A stretch of 11,305 bases of DNA from Endozoicomonas sp031844845 (GCF_031844845.1 NZ_JAVRMB020000329.1:1-11305), one strand, 5' to 3'; positions 5,752 to 11,305 are shown, numbered from the stretch's first letter. Notes: a model not told the origin generated them from the letters alone. Numbers and translations are program-made.

Positions 5752-6720
5752 TCAGAGATGCGGAGAACTGGCTGCAGCAGCAATTTCCTGGTCACACTGT
5801 ATAAACTGCTCCACTTCAAAACGGTAGGGTATAGACGATTGAGACCCTGAACGCATCACTGATAACCCGGCACTGGCATTGGCAAAAAAAGCAGCATCGA
5901 CCAATGGTTTTCCTTCCGCCAGAGCCACCAGTAAAGCACCGTTAAACGTGTCACCGGCAGCGGTTGTATCAACGGCTTTAACAGGAAACCCTGGTATCAG
6001 GATACCCCGGGGATAACCTGACTCCATTGACGACACATACGCACCATTACACCCCATGGTAATGACTACATTATTAATCCCCTTATCGTGCAGGATCGCT
6101 GCGGCAACGGCAGCAGACTCGAGACCGGTGACTTTGATGCCTGTCAGTATTTCAGCTTCTGTCTGGTTGGGTGTAATGAGGTCCACCAGTAAAAGGAAGC
6201 TTTCAGGAAGGTCACTGCCCGGTGCCGGGTTGAGGACTACCGTCGTTTTATGCTTTCTGGCGATATGAACTGCCTGAAGATTCACAGAGTCAGGAACCTC
6301 CTGCTGTAAAAGTAGATAATCAACATCCTTAACCAACTGACCATTCTGATCAACAAACGCTTCAGTGAGGCAACTATTAGCACCTGCTGCAATGCCAATC
6401 ATATTTTCGCCCTTTGCATTGACGAAAATCAGGGCGACGCCGGTATCAGCACCATCCACCTCGATGATCGCTGAGGTATCAATCCCTTCATCAGACAGCT
6501 GCTGCACAATGTCCCGCCCGAAATCATCCTGACCAATGGAGGCAAGCATATGCGTGTTACCACCAAGGCGTGCACAGGCAACCGCCTGATTCGCTCCCTT
6601 GCCTCCAGACATAGTGCCATATGACGTACCCGTTACGGTTTGACCAGACTTTGGAAAGCGATCAACCTGCAGAACATGGTCAACATTAATACTGCCCAGG
6701 ACGAGAATCTGTTTACTCAT
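5752..6720 (-). CDS. rbsK: Ribokinase
   Basis: Ribokinase phosphorylates D-ribose to ribose 5-phosphate with ATP in the cytoplasm. The 322-residue product is a PfkB-family sugar kinase with all ribokinase marks: GSINVDHVLQVDRFP at the N-terminus with Asn12 and Asp14 for ribose contact, the GGKGANQA motif at 39-46, NPAPG at 164-168, TPNQTEAEIL at 183-192, and the anion-hole and catalytic-base motif DTTAAGDTFNGA with Asp257. It is a little longer than E. coli RbsK (309) because of an Ala/Ser-rich tail. The start has AGGTGG 6-7 nt upstream. No ribose transporter or LacI-type regulator is visible nearby; the neighbours are tal downstream and the THI5-type gene upstream, 90 nt away across a repeat. 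Confidence 0.97.
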   Translation of the reverse strand: MSKQILVLGSINVDHVLQVDRFPKSGQTVTGTSYGTMSGGKGANQAVACARLGGNTHMLASIGQDDFGRDIVQQLSDEGIDTSAIIEVDGADTGVALIFVNAKGENMIGIAAGANSCLTEAFVDQNGQLVKDVDYLLLQQEVPDSVNLQAVHIARKHKTTVVLNPAPGSDLPESFLLLVDLITPNQTEAEILTGIKVTGLESAAVAAAILHDKGINNVVITMGCNGAYVSSMESGYPRGILIPGFPVKAVDTTAAGDTFNGALLVALAEGKPLVDAAFFANASAGLSVMRSGSQSSIPYRFEVEQFIQCDQEIAAAASSPHL

Positions 6721-6736
6721 ATCACCACCTGATAAA

Positions 6737-6802
6737 CGTTGCCCGCTGCCCGAAAAAGCCGGGCTCGCTTCGCTTTTACGGACAACGGACAGCGGACAAC
6801 GG
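6737..6802. repeat. 66-bp hairpin repeat, copy A
   Basis: The ends are inverted: GTTGCCCGCTGCCCG on the left and CGGACAGCGGACAAC on the right. An inner GCCCG/CGGGC stem lies around a run of A/T. It matches copy B (8152-8217) along its whole length with scattered substitutions. It begins 9 nt behind the stop of the THI5-type gene, so it may act as a REP-like 3' hairpin. Confidence 0.7.
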
Positions 6803-6810
6803 CCTTTGTG

Positions 6811-7779
6811 TTATGAGGCTTTTAACTCAGAAATATACGCTCCATCAATAGGCTGAAAAGTAGAGTATGGGCGCTCAGGTAAATACTCATTGGTATAGCA
6901 GCTTGAATTGTCCATGGCGTCATCGATAATCCCAAGCTGTTGTGCATAAAGCCCCACTTTATCCCAGTCTCTGTCCACATTAACCAGATCTCTGGAAAAA
7001 TAAGGAAGACAACTGACGTAGATCTTTCTAAACGTCTCTGTTCTCAGCCTCGGAATCTGGTCACATAACAATTCATAAGCTTTGTCAGGGTTCTCAAGGG
7101 TCCAGTGCGTTCCTCTCAGGGTCGCTCTCATAAATCTTCGGACGGTTTCCTGATTAGCAGCCAGATACTCCTCATGAACCAGAAAGAGAATGGAACAAAA
7201 GCAACAGCATCCCAGACCCGCCAGCTCATCAACCCTTAATATACCGGTCTCCTTGCCAGTGGCCTGCTCAAGTTCTACCTGTTGAAAACACCCAATACCC
7301 ATGCCTGCATCCACTTTATTCTGAATAATGGCATCCGTAACATTCATTCCAACACGCACGGTTTCATAAGCACCGGATTCAATACCCGCCCGCCGGGCAA
7401 GGTCATCAATCATGATTTTTCCAAACCGGCCAATGTAGCCAATTCTTTTCCCCCGGATATCATCAAACCCTTTAATGCCGCTTGATTTAAGAAAAATAAT
7501 ACCCGTCGGTGGTTCATGGAACAGTGTTCCCGTTGAAATGACCTTGTACCCTTTGGCCCTGGCAGCATAAGTATGAATCATCGCCTTCAGTGCAATATCC
7601 ACCTTGTTTTGACCGATTAAATCCGTCACATCAGAGGGATCGGTGGTTTCCATAATGGCCGGAGAAATACCTTCTTCTTGATAAAAGCCCAGGTGATGAG
7701 CCATAAAGACAGGTGTGTGATAGGGGTTGGCATACCAGTTAAGAAGCAGAGAAAGCCTTGGCGCTGCGATTGAGGTCAT
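6811..7779 (-). CDS. thi5: THI5/NMT1-type HMP-P synthase for thiamine pyrimidine
   Basis: The yeast Thi5 family makes the thiamine pyrimidine HMP-P from PLP and a histidine of the enzyme itself, in an iron-dependent single-turnover reaction. This 322-residue protein has the periplasmic-binding-protein-like NMT1 fold and the diagnostic residues of true synthases, not just of ABC binding proteins. These are Lys65 and His69 in ALKAMIHTYAARAKG, matching PLP-binding Lys62 and donor His66 of yeast, and the iron-linked CCCFC motif at 191-195. Segments such as GKRIGYIGRFGKI and VRVGMNVTDAII also follow the fungal sequence. There is no signal peptide, as expected for a cytoplasmic enzyme. The ATG has GAGGA 7 nt upstream, and the TPP riboswitch in the leader strongly supports a thiamine role. 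A thiamine-precursor binding protein is the alternative, but CCCFC and the K/H pair argue against it. Confidence 0.92.
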   Translation of the reverse strand: MTSIAAPRLSLLLNWYANPYHTPVFMAHHLGFYQEEGISPAIMETTDPSDVTDLIGQNKVDIALKAMIHTYAARAKGYKVISTGTLFHEPPTGIIFLKSSGIKGFDDIRGKRIGYIGRFGKIMIDDLARRAGIESGAYETVRVGMNVTDAIIQNKVDAGMGIGCFQQVELEQATGKETGILRVDELAGLGCCCFCSILFLVHEEYLAANQETVRRFMRATLRGTHWTLENPDKAYELLCDQIPRLRTETFRKIYVSCLPYFSRDLVNVDRDWDKVGLYAQQLGIIDDAMDNSSCYTNEYLPERPYSTFQPIDGAYISELKAS

Positions 7780-7932
7780 ACGTCATCCTCACTGTAATTA
7801 GGAAGTAATACAAACAGCGTGACGCATAAAGGCCCGGGGAGGACAGTACCGCCCTTACCTATAGCCAACCGGACAACCGGGAAACACAAAACCCCGATAT
7901 GACTCTAGCTGGTATAGACGATCGCTTTATGG

Positions 7933-8023
7933 CAGTTCCTACGCCGGTACTAACCGCTTCAGGTTCAACAGGTATCATCTCAGCCTGAAAGCTTACTGAT
8001 CAAACAGGCACCCTGCGCCACTG
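7933..8023 (-). promoter_or_regulatory. TPP riboswitch (THI element)
   Basis: Read on the minus strand, the conserved core is present in order: AGGGTGCC, CAGGCTGAGATGATACC, TGAACCTGA, GGTTAGTACC and GGCGTAGGAACTG. CAGT at the 5' edge pairs with ACTG at the 3' edge to close P1. TPP binding should lower expression of the downstream THI5-type gene. The 150 nt between the aptamer and the ATG hold no textbook terminator. A TCCTCC stretch (7838-7843) could pair with the GAGGA ribosome binding site (7786-7790), so translational control is a reasonable guess. Confidence 0.96.
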
Positions 8024-8026
8024 GAA

Positions 8027-8063
8027 TCTGCCAGCAAAAGTAATAAACAATGAAACTGGCAGA
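8027..8063 (-). other. Leader stem-loop ahead of the TPP aptamer
   Basis: TCTGCCAG (8027-8034) and CTGGCAGA (8056-8063) form a perfect 8-bp stem with a 21-nt AT-rich loop. It lies between the candidate promoter and the riboswitch and would be at the 5' end of the transcript, where it could protect the RNA or affect aptamer folding. Confidence 0.4.
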
Positions 8064-8076
8064 CTCTTAATGCGAA

Positions 8077-8105
8077 ATTATAGAGTGCTTTCTAATCTCT
8101 TCCAG
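8077..8105 (-). promoter_or_regulatory. Candidate promoter of the riboswitch-thi5 transcript
   Basis: The minus strand has a perfect TATAAT (8077-8082), a 17-nt spacer, and CTGGAA as a weak -35 (8100-8105). A start near 8070 would place the whole riboswitch in the leader, as required. Confidence 0.5.
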
Positions 8106-8151
8106 TTGATCAGTAAGGGCTGTCCTTAAATAAATCCCTCATGGCAACAAA

Positions 8152-8217
8152 CGTCGCCCGCTGCCCGAAAAGCCGAGTCCGCTTGTGCTTTTGCGGGCAA
8201 CGGACGGCGGACAACGG
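8152..8217. repeat. 66-bp hairpin repeat, copy B
   Basis: This has the same layout as copy A at 6737-6802: CGTCGCCCGCTGCCCG at the left, CGGACGGCGGACAACGG at the right, AT-rich middle. It begins 18 nt behind the glutaminase stop codon, in the same orientation relative to the gene in front of it as copy A. No other feature was recognised in 8106-8234. Confidence 0.7.
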
Positions 8218-8234
8218 GTAGCATGTTCAACGGC

Positions 8235-9176
8235 TCAGTTTTTCAGCGCTGTTTCCAGCGTATTGATCAACGCTTTATGCTTTACTCTTCTGGCATCATC
8301 CAGAGCCGTGTTACCCCAGCGATCTTTAAAATCAGCCCTGGCGCCATGAGCCAGCATAAAGCTGACCACTTCCTCCTTCCCTTCAGAGGCGGCTATATGC
8401 AGAGCCGTTCGTTTGTCGTAGTCAAACATATTCAAATCAACATCCCTGGCAAGAAGACGCCGAATACAGCTGACATCACCAGAACTGGCAGCCCAGAAGA
8501 GCGTTGAGAGCATCTCCTGCTGATCCTGATGAGCCTGTTTGCGCGGATCAAATTTCCGGTGATGACAACTACTGATATTGTCATAGTTATGAAAATTGAA
8601 GGTATTAATCAGCTCTTTACAGAATTCGATGCCCCGGACACTGTTACCATTTCGGTCCAGCCTGGGAGACCAGCAGGCAAACCCCATCACATTAGGAATC
8701 ACCACCAGAATCAAGCCTGAAACACCACTTTTTGCCGGTAAACCAATCCGGAAGGCCCATTCACCCGAAAAATCATACATACCACATGAATACATTAACG
8801 ACAGGCACTTCTGAACCGTATCCGGCGCAAACACCTGCTCACCGGTAAATGGGCATACACCTCCACCAGCCAGGGTTGCCGCCATGATTGATAATTGTTC
8901 CGTAGTACCCTGGAGAAAACAGCACTGGAAGTAAAAATCCAGTGTTTTGTGAATATCAGTATTTTTAGGAAAGGCGTTACTCTCACGCATAAAATACGCC
9001 AGGGCAAAGTTCCGGTCGGCGGTATCCCTTTCGGAAAGATACACGGCATTATCATATCCGGGGGGTTCATGGGCACAGAGGCGGGACCACGTCTGATGCA
9101 CATATTGAAACCGGTCTGCCAGCGTATCCTGTGCCTTGAGCAGCGAGCAGCGAGCAGCACATGATGGCACCGGCAT
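8235..9176 (-). CDS. Glutaminase C-terminal fragment with ankyrin repeats
   Basis: Homology begins around 9160 with CSLLKAQDTLADRFQYV; the ATG at 9176 is in this frame but has no sign of being a natural start. The fragment carries the rest of the catalytic domain: YLSERDTADRNFALAY, LDFYFQCC, the MAATLAGGGVCPFTGE segment, SCGMYDFSGEWAF and GLPAKSGVSG. A linker (NTFNFHNYDN) follows, then two ankyrin repeats and a partial third (SGDVSCIRRLLARDVDLN, DKRTALHIAASEGKEEVV, DRWGNTALDDARRVKH). It could be made only by frameshifting, reinitiation or reversion of the heptamer. Confidence 0.7.
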   Translation of the reverse strand: MPVPSCAARCSLLKAQDTLADRFQYVHQTWSRLCAHEPPGYDNAVYLSERDTADRNFALAYFMRESNAFPKNTDIHKTLDFYFQCCFLQGTTEQLSIMAATLAGGGVCPFTGEQVFAPDTVQKCLSLMYSCGMYDFSGEWAFRIGLPAKSGVSGLILVVIPNVMGFACWSPRLDRNGNSVRGIEFCKELINTFNFHNYDNISSCHHRKFDPRKQAHQDQQEMLSTLFWAASSGDVSCIRRLLARDVDLNMFDYDKRTALHIAASEGKEEVVSFMLAHGARADFKDRWGNTALDDARRVKHKALINTLETALKN

Positions 9177-9864
9177 TAATCATGGGGTTATGGGGCCTGA
9201 GTTTCTGGTTCAGCGCCAGCTCGTTGAATGACTGGCCACTGGGCTCACAGCTAACATGTTCATGCACCGCATCCGCTCCATGCTCCTCAAGTGCCAGACA
9301 GTAATTGACAGGCTTGCAGCAAGACTGAATACAAAAACGGGCATTGGTATTCCCTATGGAAAAACGCTGCCCATCAATGGTACAAAGGCTGACGCCAAAC
9401 TGTTCCGGTTCCACGCTGGCCAGCTGTGGAATATACGACGCCACCTTACCTTCACGGTGCTTCAGTGTCTGCTGATAAATAGTCTCAACCCTGTCGGTAA
9501 AATTCCTGAACTCAGGAATAACCATCTCCCCCTTAAGCACCTTATCGACAATCACCGTATTGGGGCTGACGATAGAGGCAAACTCATCGAAGGTGATATC
9601 TTTTGGCTGGGAACGATACCTGAGTTCATAGGTTCGGATTGCCTCAACCATTTCTCTCAGCCGCGGATCTGTGGCAAAGATCCCATAGCGTTCCAGTGAG
9701 CTGGGAATTGCCATCAATGCCAGGGTCTTGGCCGAAGAGTCGCTCTGAAGCGAGGTAAACAACTGTCTCAACTGATGTTCATCCTTCGCTGAAGCGGCTT
9801 TTTCTGCCACTCCTGCCATACCGTCTACGGAAACAACAGAAGATTCTTTTTTTTCTGAAGCCAT
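9067..9864 (-). CDS. Glutaminase N-terminal fragment
   Basis: This is the part translated from the normal start as the sequence stands. Residues 30-130 form the helical, EF-hand-like region of animal glutaminases (FATDPRLREMVEAI, VIPEFRNFTDRVE). The catalytic domain begins with YIPQLA (Tyr144), then VSLCTIDGQRFSIGN, the serine-lysine pair Ser181 and Lys184 in QSCCKP, and PHNPMINAGAI with Asn230. From about residue 241 the frame is wrong, and it stops at 9067 after about 25 foreign residues. The fragment lacks the second half of the active site and should not be an active enzyme. Confidence 0.7.
   Translation of the reverse strand: MASEKKESSVVSVDGMAGVAEKAASAKDEHQLRQLFTSLQSDSSAKTLALMAIPSSLERYGIFATDPRLREMVEAIRTYELRYRSQPKDITFDEFASIVSPNTVIVDKVLKGEMVIPEFRNFTDRVETIYQQTLKHREGKVASYIPQLASVEPEQFGVSLCTIDGQRFSIGNTNARFCIQSCCKPVNYCLALEEHGADAVHEHVSCEPSGQSFNELALNQKLRPHNPMINAGAIMCCSLLAAQGTGYAGRPVSICASDVVPPLCP
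9138..9158. repeat. Three tandem copies of the heptamer GAGCAGC
   Basis: Three perfect, contiguous 7-bp units lie inside the glutaminase catalytic domain. Because 7 is not a multiple of 3, each gain or loss changes the frame. Two copies (or five) give the full-length protein; three, as here, give the truncated one. Confidence 0.95.
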
Positions 9865-10058
9865 ACAGTAAAACCTGATGTCAGTAAAAGAGGAGGATAA
9901 ATAACAAAACACAGAGGCTATGGGATCAGCCCTTATCCAGCCAACACCGCTGACCACCACGCAAAGGATAGACCAGTTATTTATTCTGGAAGACTCTCAG
10001 GTGAAAAAGAGATAGATGTCGTGTTTATGAGGGTCTATAAGGATCCGATGCCTAATCC
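9865..10058. other. Intergenic region upstream of glutaminase
   Basis: This should contain the glutaminase leader and promoter. No good -10/-35 pair was found. A CCTCCTC run (minus strand, about 9890-9897) and an AT-rich stretch are the only notable points. Confidence 0.3.
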
Positions 10059-10370
10059 TTATATCTTTAGCCTGGCCAGATAAACCGTAACGCTGATGGC
10101 AATGACCAGAAGCAGGCATTTGGCCCATACCAGCTTAACTATCCAGATAGACAGACTCATGGTCAGCCAGAGGACAATAACCGCCCGGATGTAAACCTTT
10201 CTGGAGATACTGCGCTGATCAAGATACTGCCGAAGAGGAGGACCAAGCACTTTATGATTCAAGAGCCAGGAGTGAATGGCCGGAGAAGACCTTAAACTGA
10301 AAAAAACCGCCAGTAGTAGAAAGGGTGTCGTTGGCAGCAGCGGCAAAAAAACACCCATAAAACCCAGCAC
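10059..10370 (-). CDS. ybaN: YbaN/DUF454 inner-membrane protein, 5' end damaged
   Basis: This is a small inner-membrane protein of the DUF454 family, of unknown function. The signature FLPLLPTTPFLLLAVFF is clear near the N-terminus, followed by SLRSSPAIHSWLLNHKVLGPPLRQYLDQRSI. Two more hydrophobic helices lie in the last 40 residues. Family members usually have a further 10-15 residues before this point (typically MKR plus a hydrophobic stretch). Here the frame upstream reads NNNLCVVLGFMG and then unrelated sequence to a stop at 10419-10421. There is no in-frame ATG before residue 5 and no Shine-Dalgarno at the GTG (10368-10370). An ATG at about 10405-10407 on the minus strand is out of frame. 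The 5' end seems replaced by the intron remnant next to it, so it may not be expressed. Confidence 0.75.
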   Translation of the reverse strand: MLGFMGVFLPLLPTTPFLLLAVFFSLRSSPAIHSWLLNHKVLGPPLRQYLDQRSISRKVYIRAVIVLWLTMSLSIWIVKLVWAKCLLLVIAISVTVYLARLKI

Positions 10371-10381
10371 GACACAGAGGT

Positions 10382-10560
10382 TGTTATTCTTGCCATTACT
10401 GGCGTATAGCTGCCTGTACTAAGTTTTAGATTTACGGGTACCTAACCATATCCCAATATGCGATGGCGTGTTTGATTTGTCGTAGGAGCCGTATGCATTA
10501 GTAGTGTACGTACGGATCTCTGCCGGAGGGGTGATGAACCACAGGAAACTGTTGGTGAGT
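10382..10560 (+). mobile_element. 3' remnant of a group II intron (domain V and possible VI)
   Basis: GAGCCGTATGC...GTACGTACGGATC at 10486-10518 has the layout of the catalytic domain V. It has the AGC triad at the 5' side, a lower stem with one G-A mismatch, the two-base CG bulge, and an upper stem with a small loop. After a GGAGGGG linker, 10538-10556 forms a stem with a GAAA tetraloop that may be domain VI. Upstream, the plus-strand frame 10382-10429 reads YWRIAACTKF and a stop, which could be a scrap of the intron-encoded protein, though this is weak. No reverse transcriptase is present, so the intron is truncated at the 5' side. Confidence 0.55.
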
Positions 10561-10599
10561 CAACCTTTTACGGCGATTAAATCCAGGGCGAAAGTTTAA

Positions 10600-11115
10600 T
10601 TAAAACGTTGGGGTAGTGGGTTGAACTTGTAATTTTGCATGAATATCGATTCCAAGCTCGACCTTATTAATCAACAGACCAATAACAATATCATGCATTT
10701 TTTCCAGCTTTGAAAAGCAAATTGTCTTACGTGCTAACCGCTTGATCCAAGTTCTGAAATTAAGATTTTTTCGCTCAATTTTTTGTGTATTTTTTTTTCC
10801 TATTTCGTGCTTTTCTGCATCAAGATGACGGCTGTAAGTACCCCAGTCATCCGTATAAAATCGCTTGATATTAAAGGGTTCTAATAATGCTTTTAGCTTC
10901 TTAAAAACAACATCTTTTCGCTTGCCAAATACATAGGCAAGTACTGTATTTGTATCGTGGTCAACAGCGTGCCAGAGCCACCGTTGATTAGATTTTTTGC
11001 CGACAAATGACCACTGCTCGTCCAGCTCAGCTTCCTCACAGACCATCTCCACCCTGACGTTACGTGATTTTCCTGCGTTTGCCGAATAGAGGATAGGATT
11101 CACTTGAGTGAGCAT
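10600..11115 (-). CDS. insB: IS1-family transposase, InsB part
   Basis: This is the catalytic half of the IS1 transposase, which cuts and joins the element's ends. The DDE residues are visible: Asp in EAELDEQWSFVGKKSNQRW, Asp in YTDDWGTY, and Glu in IERKNLNFRTW. The spacing is as in E. coli InsB, and the ending LARKTICFSKLEKMHD is also conserved. In IS1 this half is normally made as an InsA-InsB' fusion by -1 frameshifting. Here the insB frame is +1 relative to insA, and in-frame codons run back from the ATG only to a TAA near 11130. The coding frame passes through the right terminal repeat and stops 12 nt outside it, giving an extra TTPTF tail. This suggests either family variation or a lost stop. 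Confidence 0.9.
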   Translation of the reverse strand: MLTQVNPILYSANAGKSRNVRVEMVCEEAELDEQWSFVGKKSNQRWLWHAVDHDTNTVLAYVFGKRKDVVFKKLKALLEPFNIKRFYTDDWGTYSRHLDAEKHEIGKKNTQKIERKNLNFRTWIKRLARKTICFSKLEKMHDIVIGLLINKVELGIDIHAKLQVQPTTPTF

Positions 11116-11305
11116 TTTTTCCTTTTTTTAAAGTACTTATAACAGTGCCTTTACTGATTTTTAAAACTCTTGCTGTATCACGAATACCACTGCTGTTTAT
11201 GACCATATCAATAGCCTGTTGTTTTACGCCAGCTTCATACGCTCTGTAACGATATTTCAGCATGAATGTTTTGGTTTCACATGCTGCATTTACACACCGG
11301 TATCT
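10612..11305 (-). mobile_element. IS1-family insertion sequence (left part off window)
   Basis: The right end is placed at 10612 because GGTAGTGGGTTGAACTT aligns with the IS1 terminal repeat (GGTAATGACTCCAACTT). About 694 bp of the roughly 770 bp expected lies in the window; the other end and any target duplication are outside it. The IS sits next to the group II intron remnant. Confidence 0.75.
11060..11305 (-). CDS. insA: IS1-family InsA, partial (N-terminus off window)
   Basis: InsA binds the IS1 ends and represses transposition. The frame is open to the right edge and begins there with RYRCVNAACETKTF, which matches the second half of the InsA zinc finger (RYLCSHCRKTW). So the ATG at 11263 is not the true start. 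The helix-turn-helix follows (IDMVINSSGIRDTARVLKISKGTVISTLKK). At 11123-11129 there is a run of seven A (minus strand), in phase as A AAA AAA, with a further A6 run at 11115-11120. This is the position of the IS1 slippery site (A AAA AAC). Confidence 0.88.
   Translation of the reverse strand, partial: RYRCVNAACETKTFMLKYRYRAYEAGVKQQAIDMVINSSGIRDTARVLKISKGTVISTLKKGKNAHSSESYPLFGKRRKIT

Larger units (their letters stand above)
8235..9864 (-). pseudogene. glsA: Kidney-type glutaminase with ankyrin repeats, split by a heptamer frameshift
   Basis: Glutaminase hydrolyses L-glutamine to glutamate and ammonia. This gene resembles the animal GLS/GLS2 enzymes more than the short bacterial type. It has an N-terminal helical region, the beta-lactamase-like catalytic domain and C-terminal ankyrin repeats. 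The reading frame breaks at 9138-9158, where GAGCAGC occurs three times. Removing one copy joins the two frames into 540 residues, and the joined text (NAGAIMCCSLLKAQDTLADRF) follows the animal sequence without a gap. The start chosen is the ATG at 9862-9864 (MASEKKESS) with a modest AGG upstream; a GTG at 9960 would add 32 unconvincing residues. All active-site motifs survive in one half or the other, so the damage looks recent or reversible. Confidence 0.85.

Noticed and set aside
6811..7779. Periplasmic ABC substrate-binding protein (ThiY-like)
   Set aside because: No signal peptide, no adjacent permease or ATPase, and the CCCFC motif with the Lys/His pair marks a synthase.
8895..9699. Plus-strand frames of 89 and 147 residues
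   Set aside because: They are antisense shadows of the glutaminase gene, which has strong homology on the minus strand.
1..11305. CRISPR array, tRNA or rRNA genes
   Set aside because: No regularly spaced direct repeats, tRNA cloverleaf or rRNA signature was found on either strand by reading.

Overview
The window looks like chromosomal DNA of a host-associated marine gammaproteobacterium. The best guess is something Endozoicomonas-like, but that is inference from style and gene content, not proof. The clues are small GTTCCCACGC-type inverted repeats, several toxin-antitoxin genes, IS1 and group II intron debris, and metabolic genes whose closest recognisable relatives include eukaryotic-type enzymes.

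Positions 1-4640 are an accessory region. It starts with the C-terminal part of an XRE/HigA-like antitoxin (1-309). A secreted protein of unknown family follows on the minus strand (529-1125), then a 41-residue single-pass membrane protein (1470-1595). Next is a promoter-led Phd/YefM antitoxin and RelE toxin pair (1962-2490) with trmL just behind it (2513-2977). A Fic-domain protein has glutamine in place of the catalytic histidine (3114-3818). A DUF29 remnant (3889-4089) and a 202-bp miniature inverted-repeat element (4165-4366) close the region.

Positions 4638-8105 hold three metabolic genes on the minus strand: transaldolase (tal), ribokinase (rbsK) and a THI5-type pyrimidine synthase for thiamine. 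A clear TPP riboswitch precedes the THI5-type gene, with a candidate promoter in front. Ribokinase makes ribose 5-phosphate and transaldolase works in the non-oxidative pentose phosphate pathway. The THI5-type enzyme makes the thiamine pyrimidine moiety from PLP and its own histidine. Two 66-bp copies of one hairpin repeat lie just behind the stop codons of the THI5-type gene and the glutaminase gene.

Positions 8235-9864 encode an animal kidney-type glutaminase with C-terminal ankyrin repeats. It is split into two frames by three tandem copies of the heptamer GAGCAGC. Two copies would restore one 540-residue frame that aligns without a gap to the animal enzymes at the junction, so this is either a recent frameshift or a reversible switch.

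Positions 10059-11305 hold a ybaN/DUF454 gene with a damaged 5' end, a domain V-like 3' remnant of a group II intron, and an IS1-family element running off the right edge. In this IS1 copy insA and insB are in an unusual relative frame. The most notable points are the heptamer-switched glutaminase, the riboswitch-controlled THI5-type enzyme and the His-less Fic protein.
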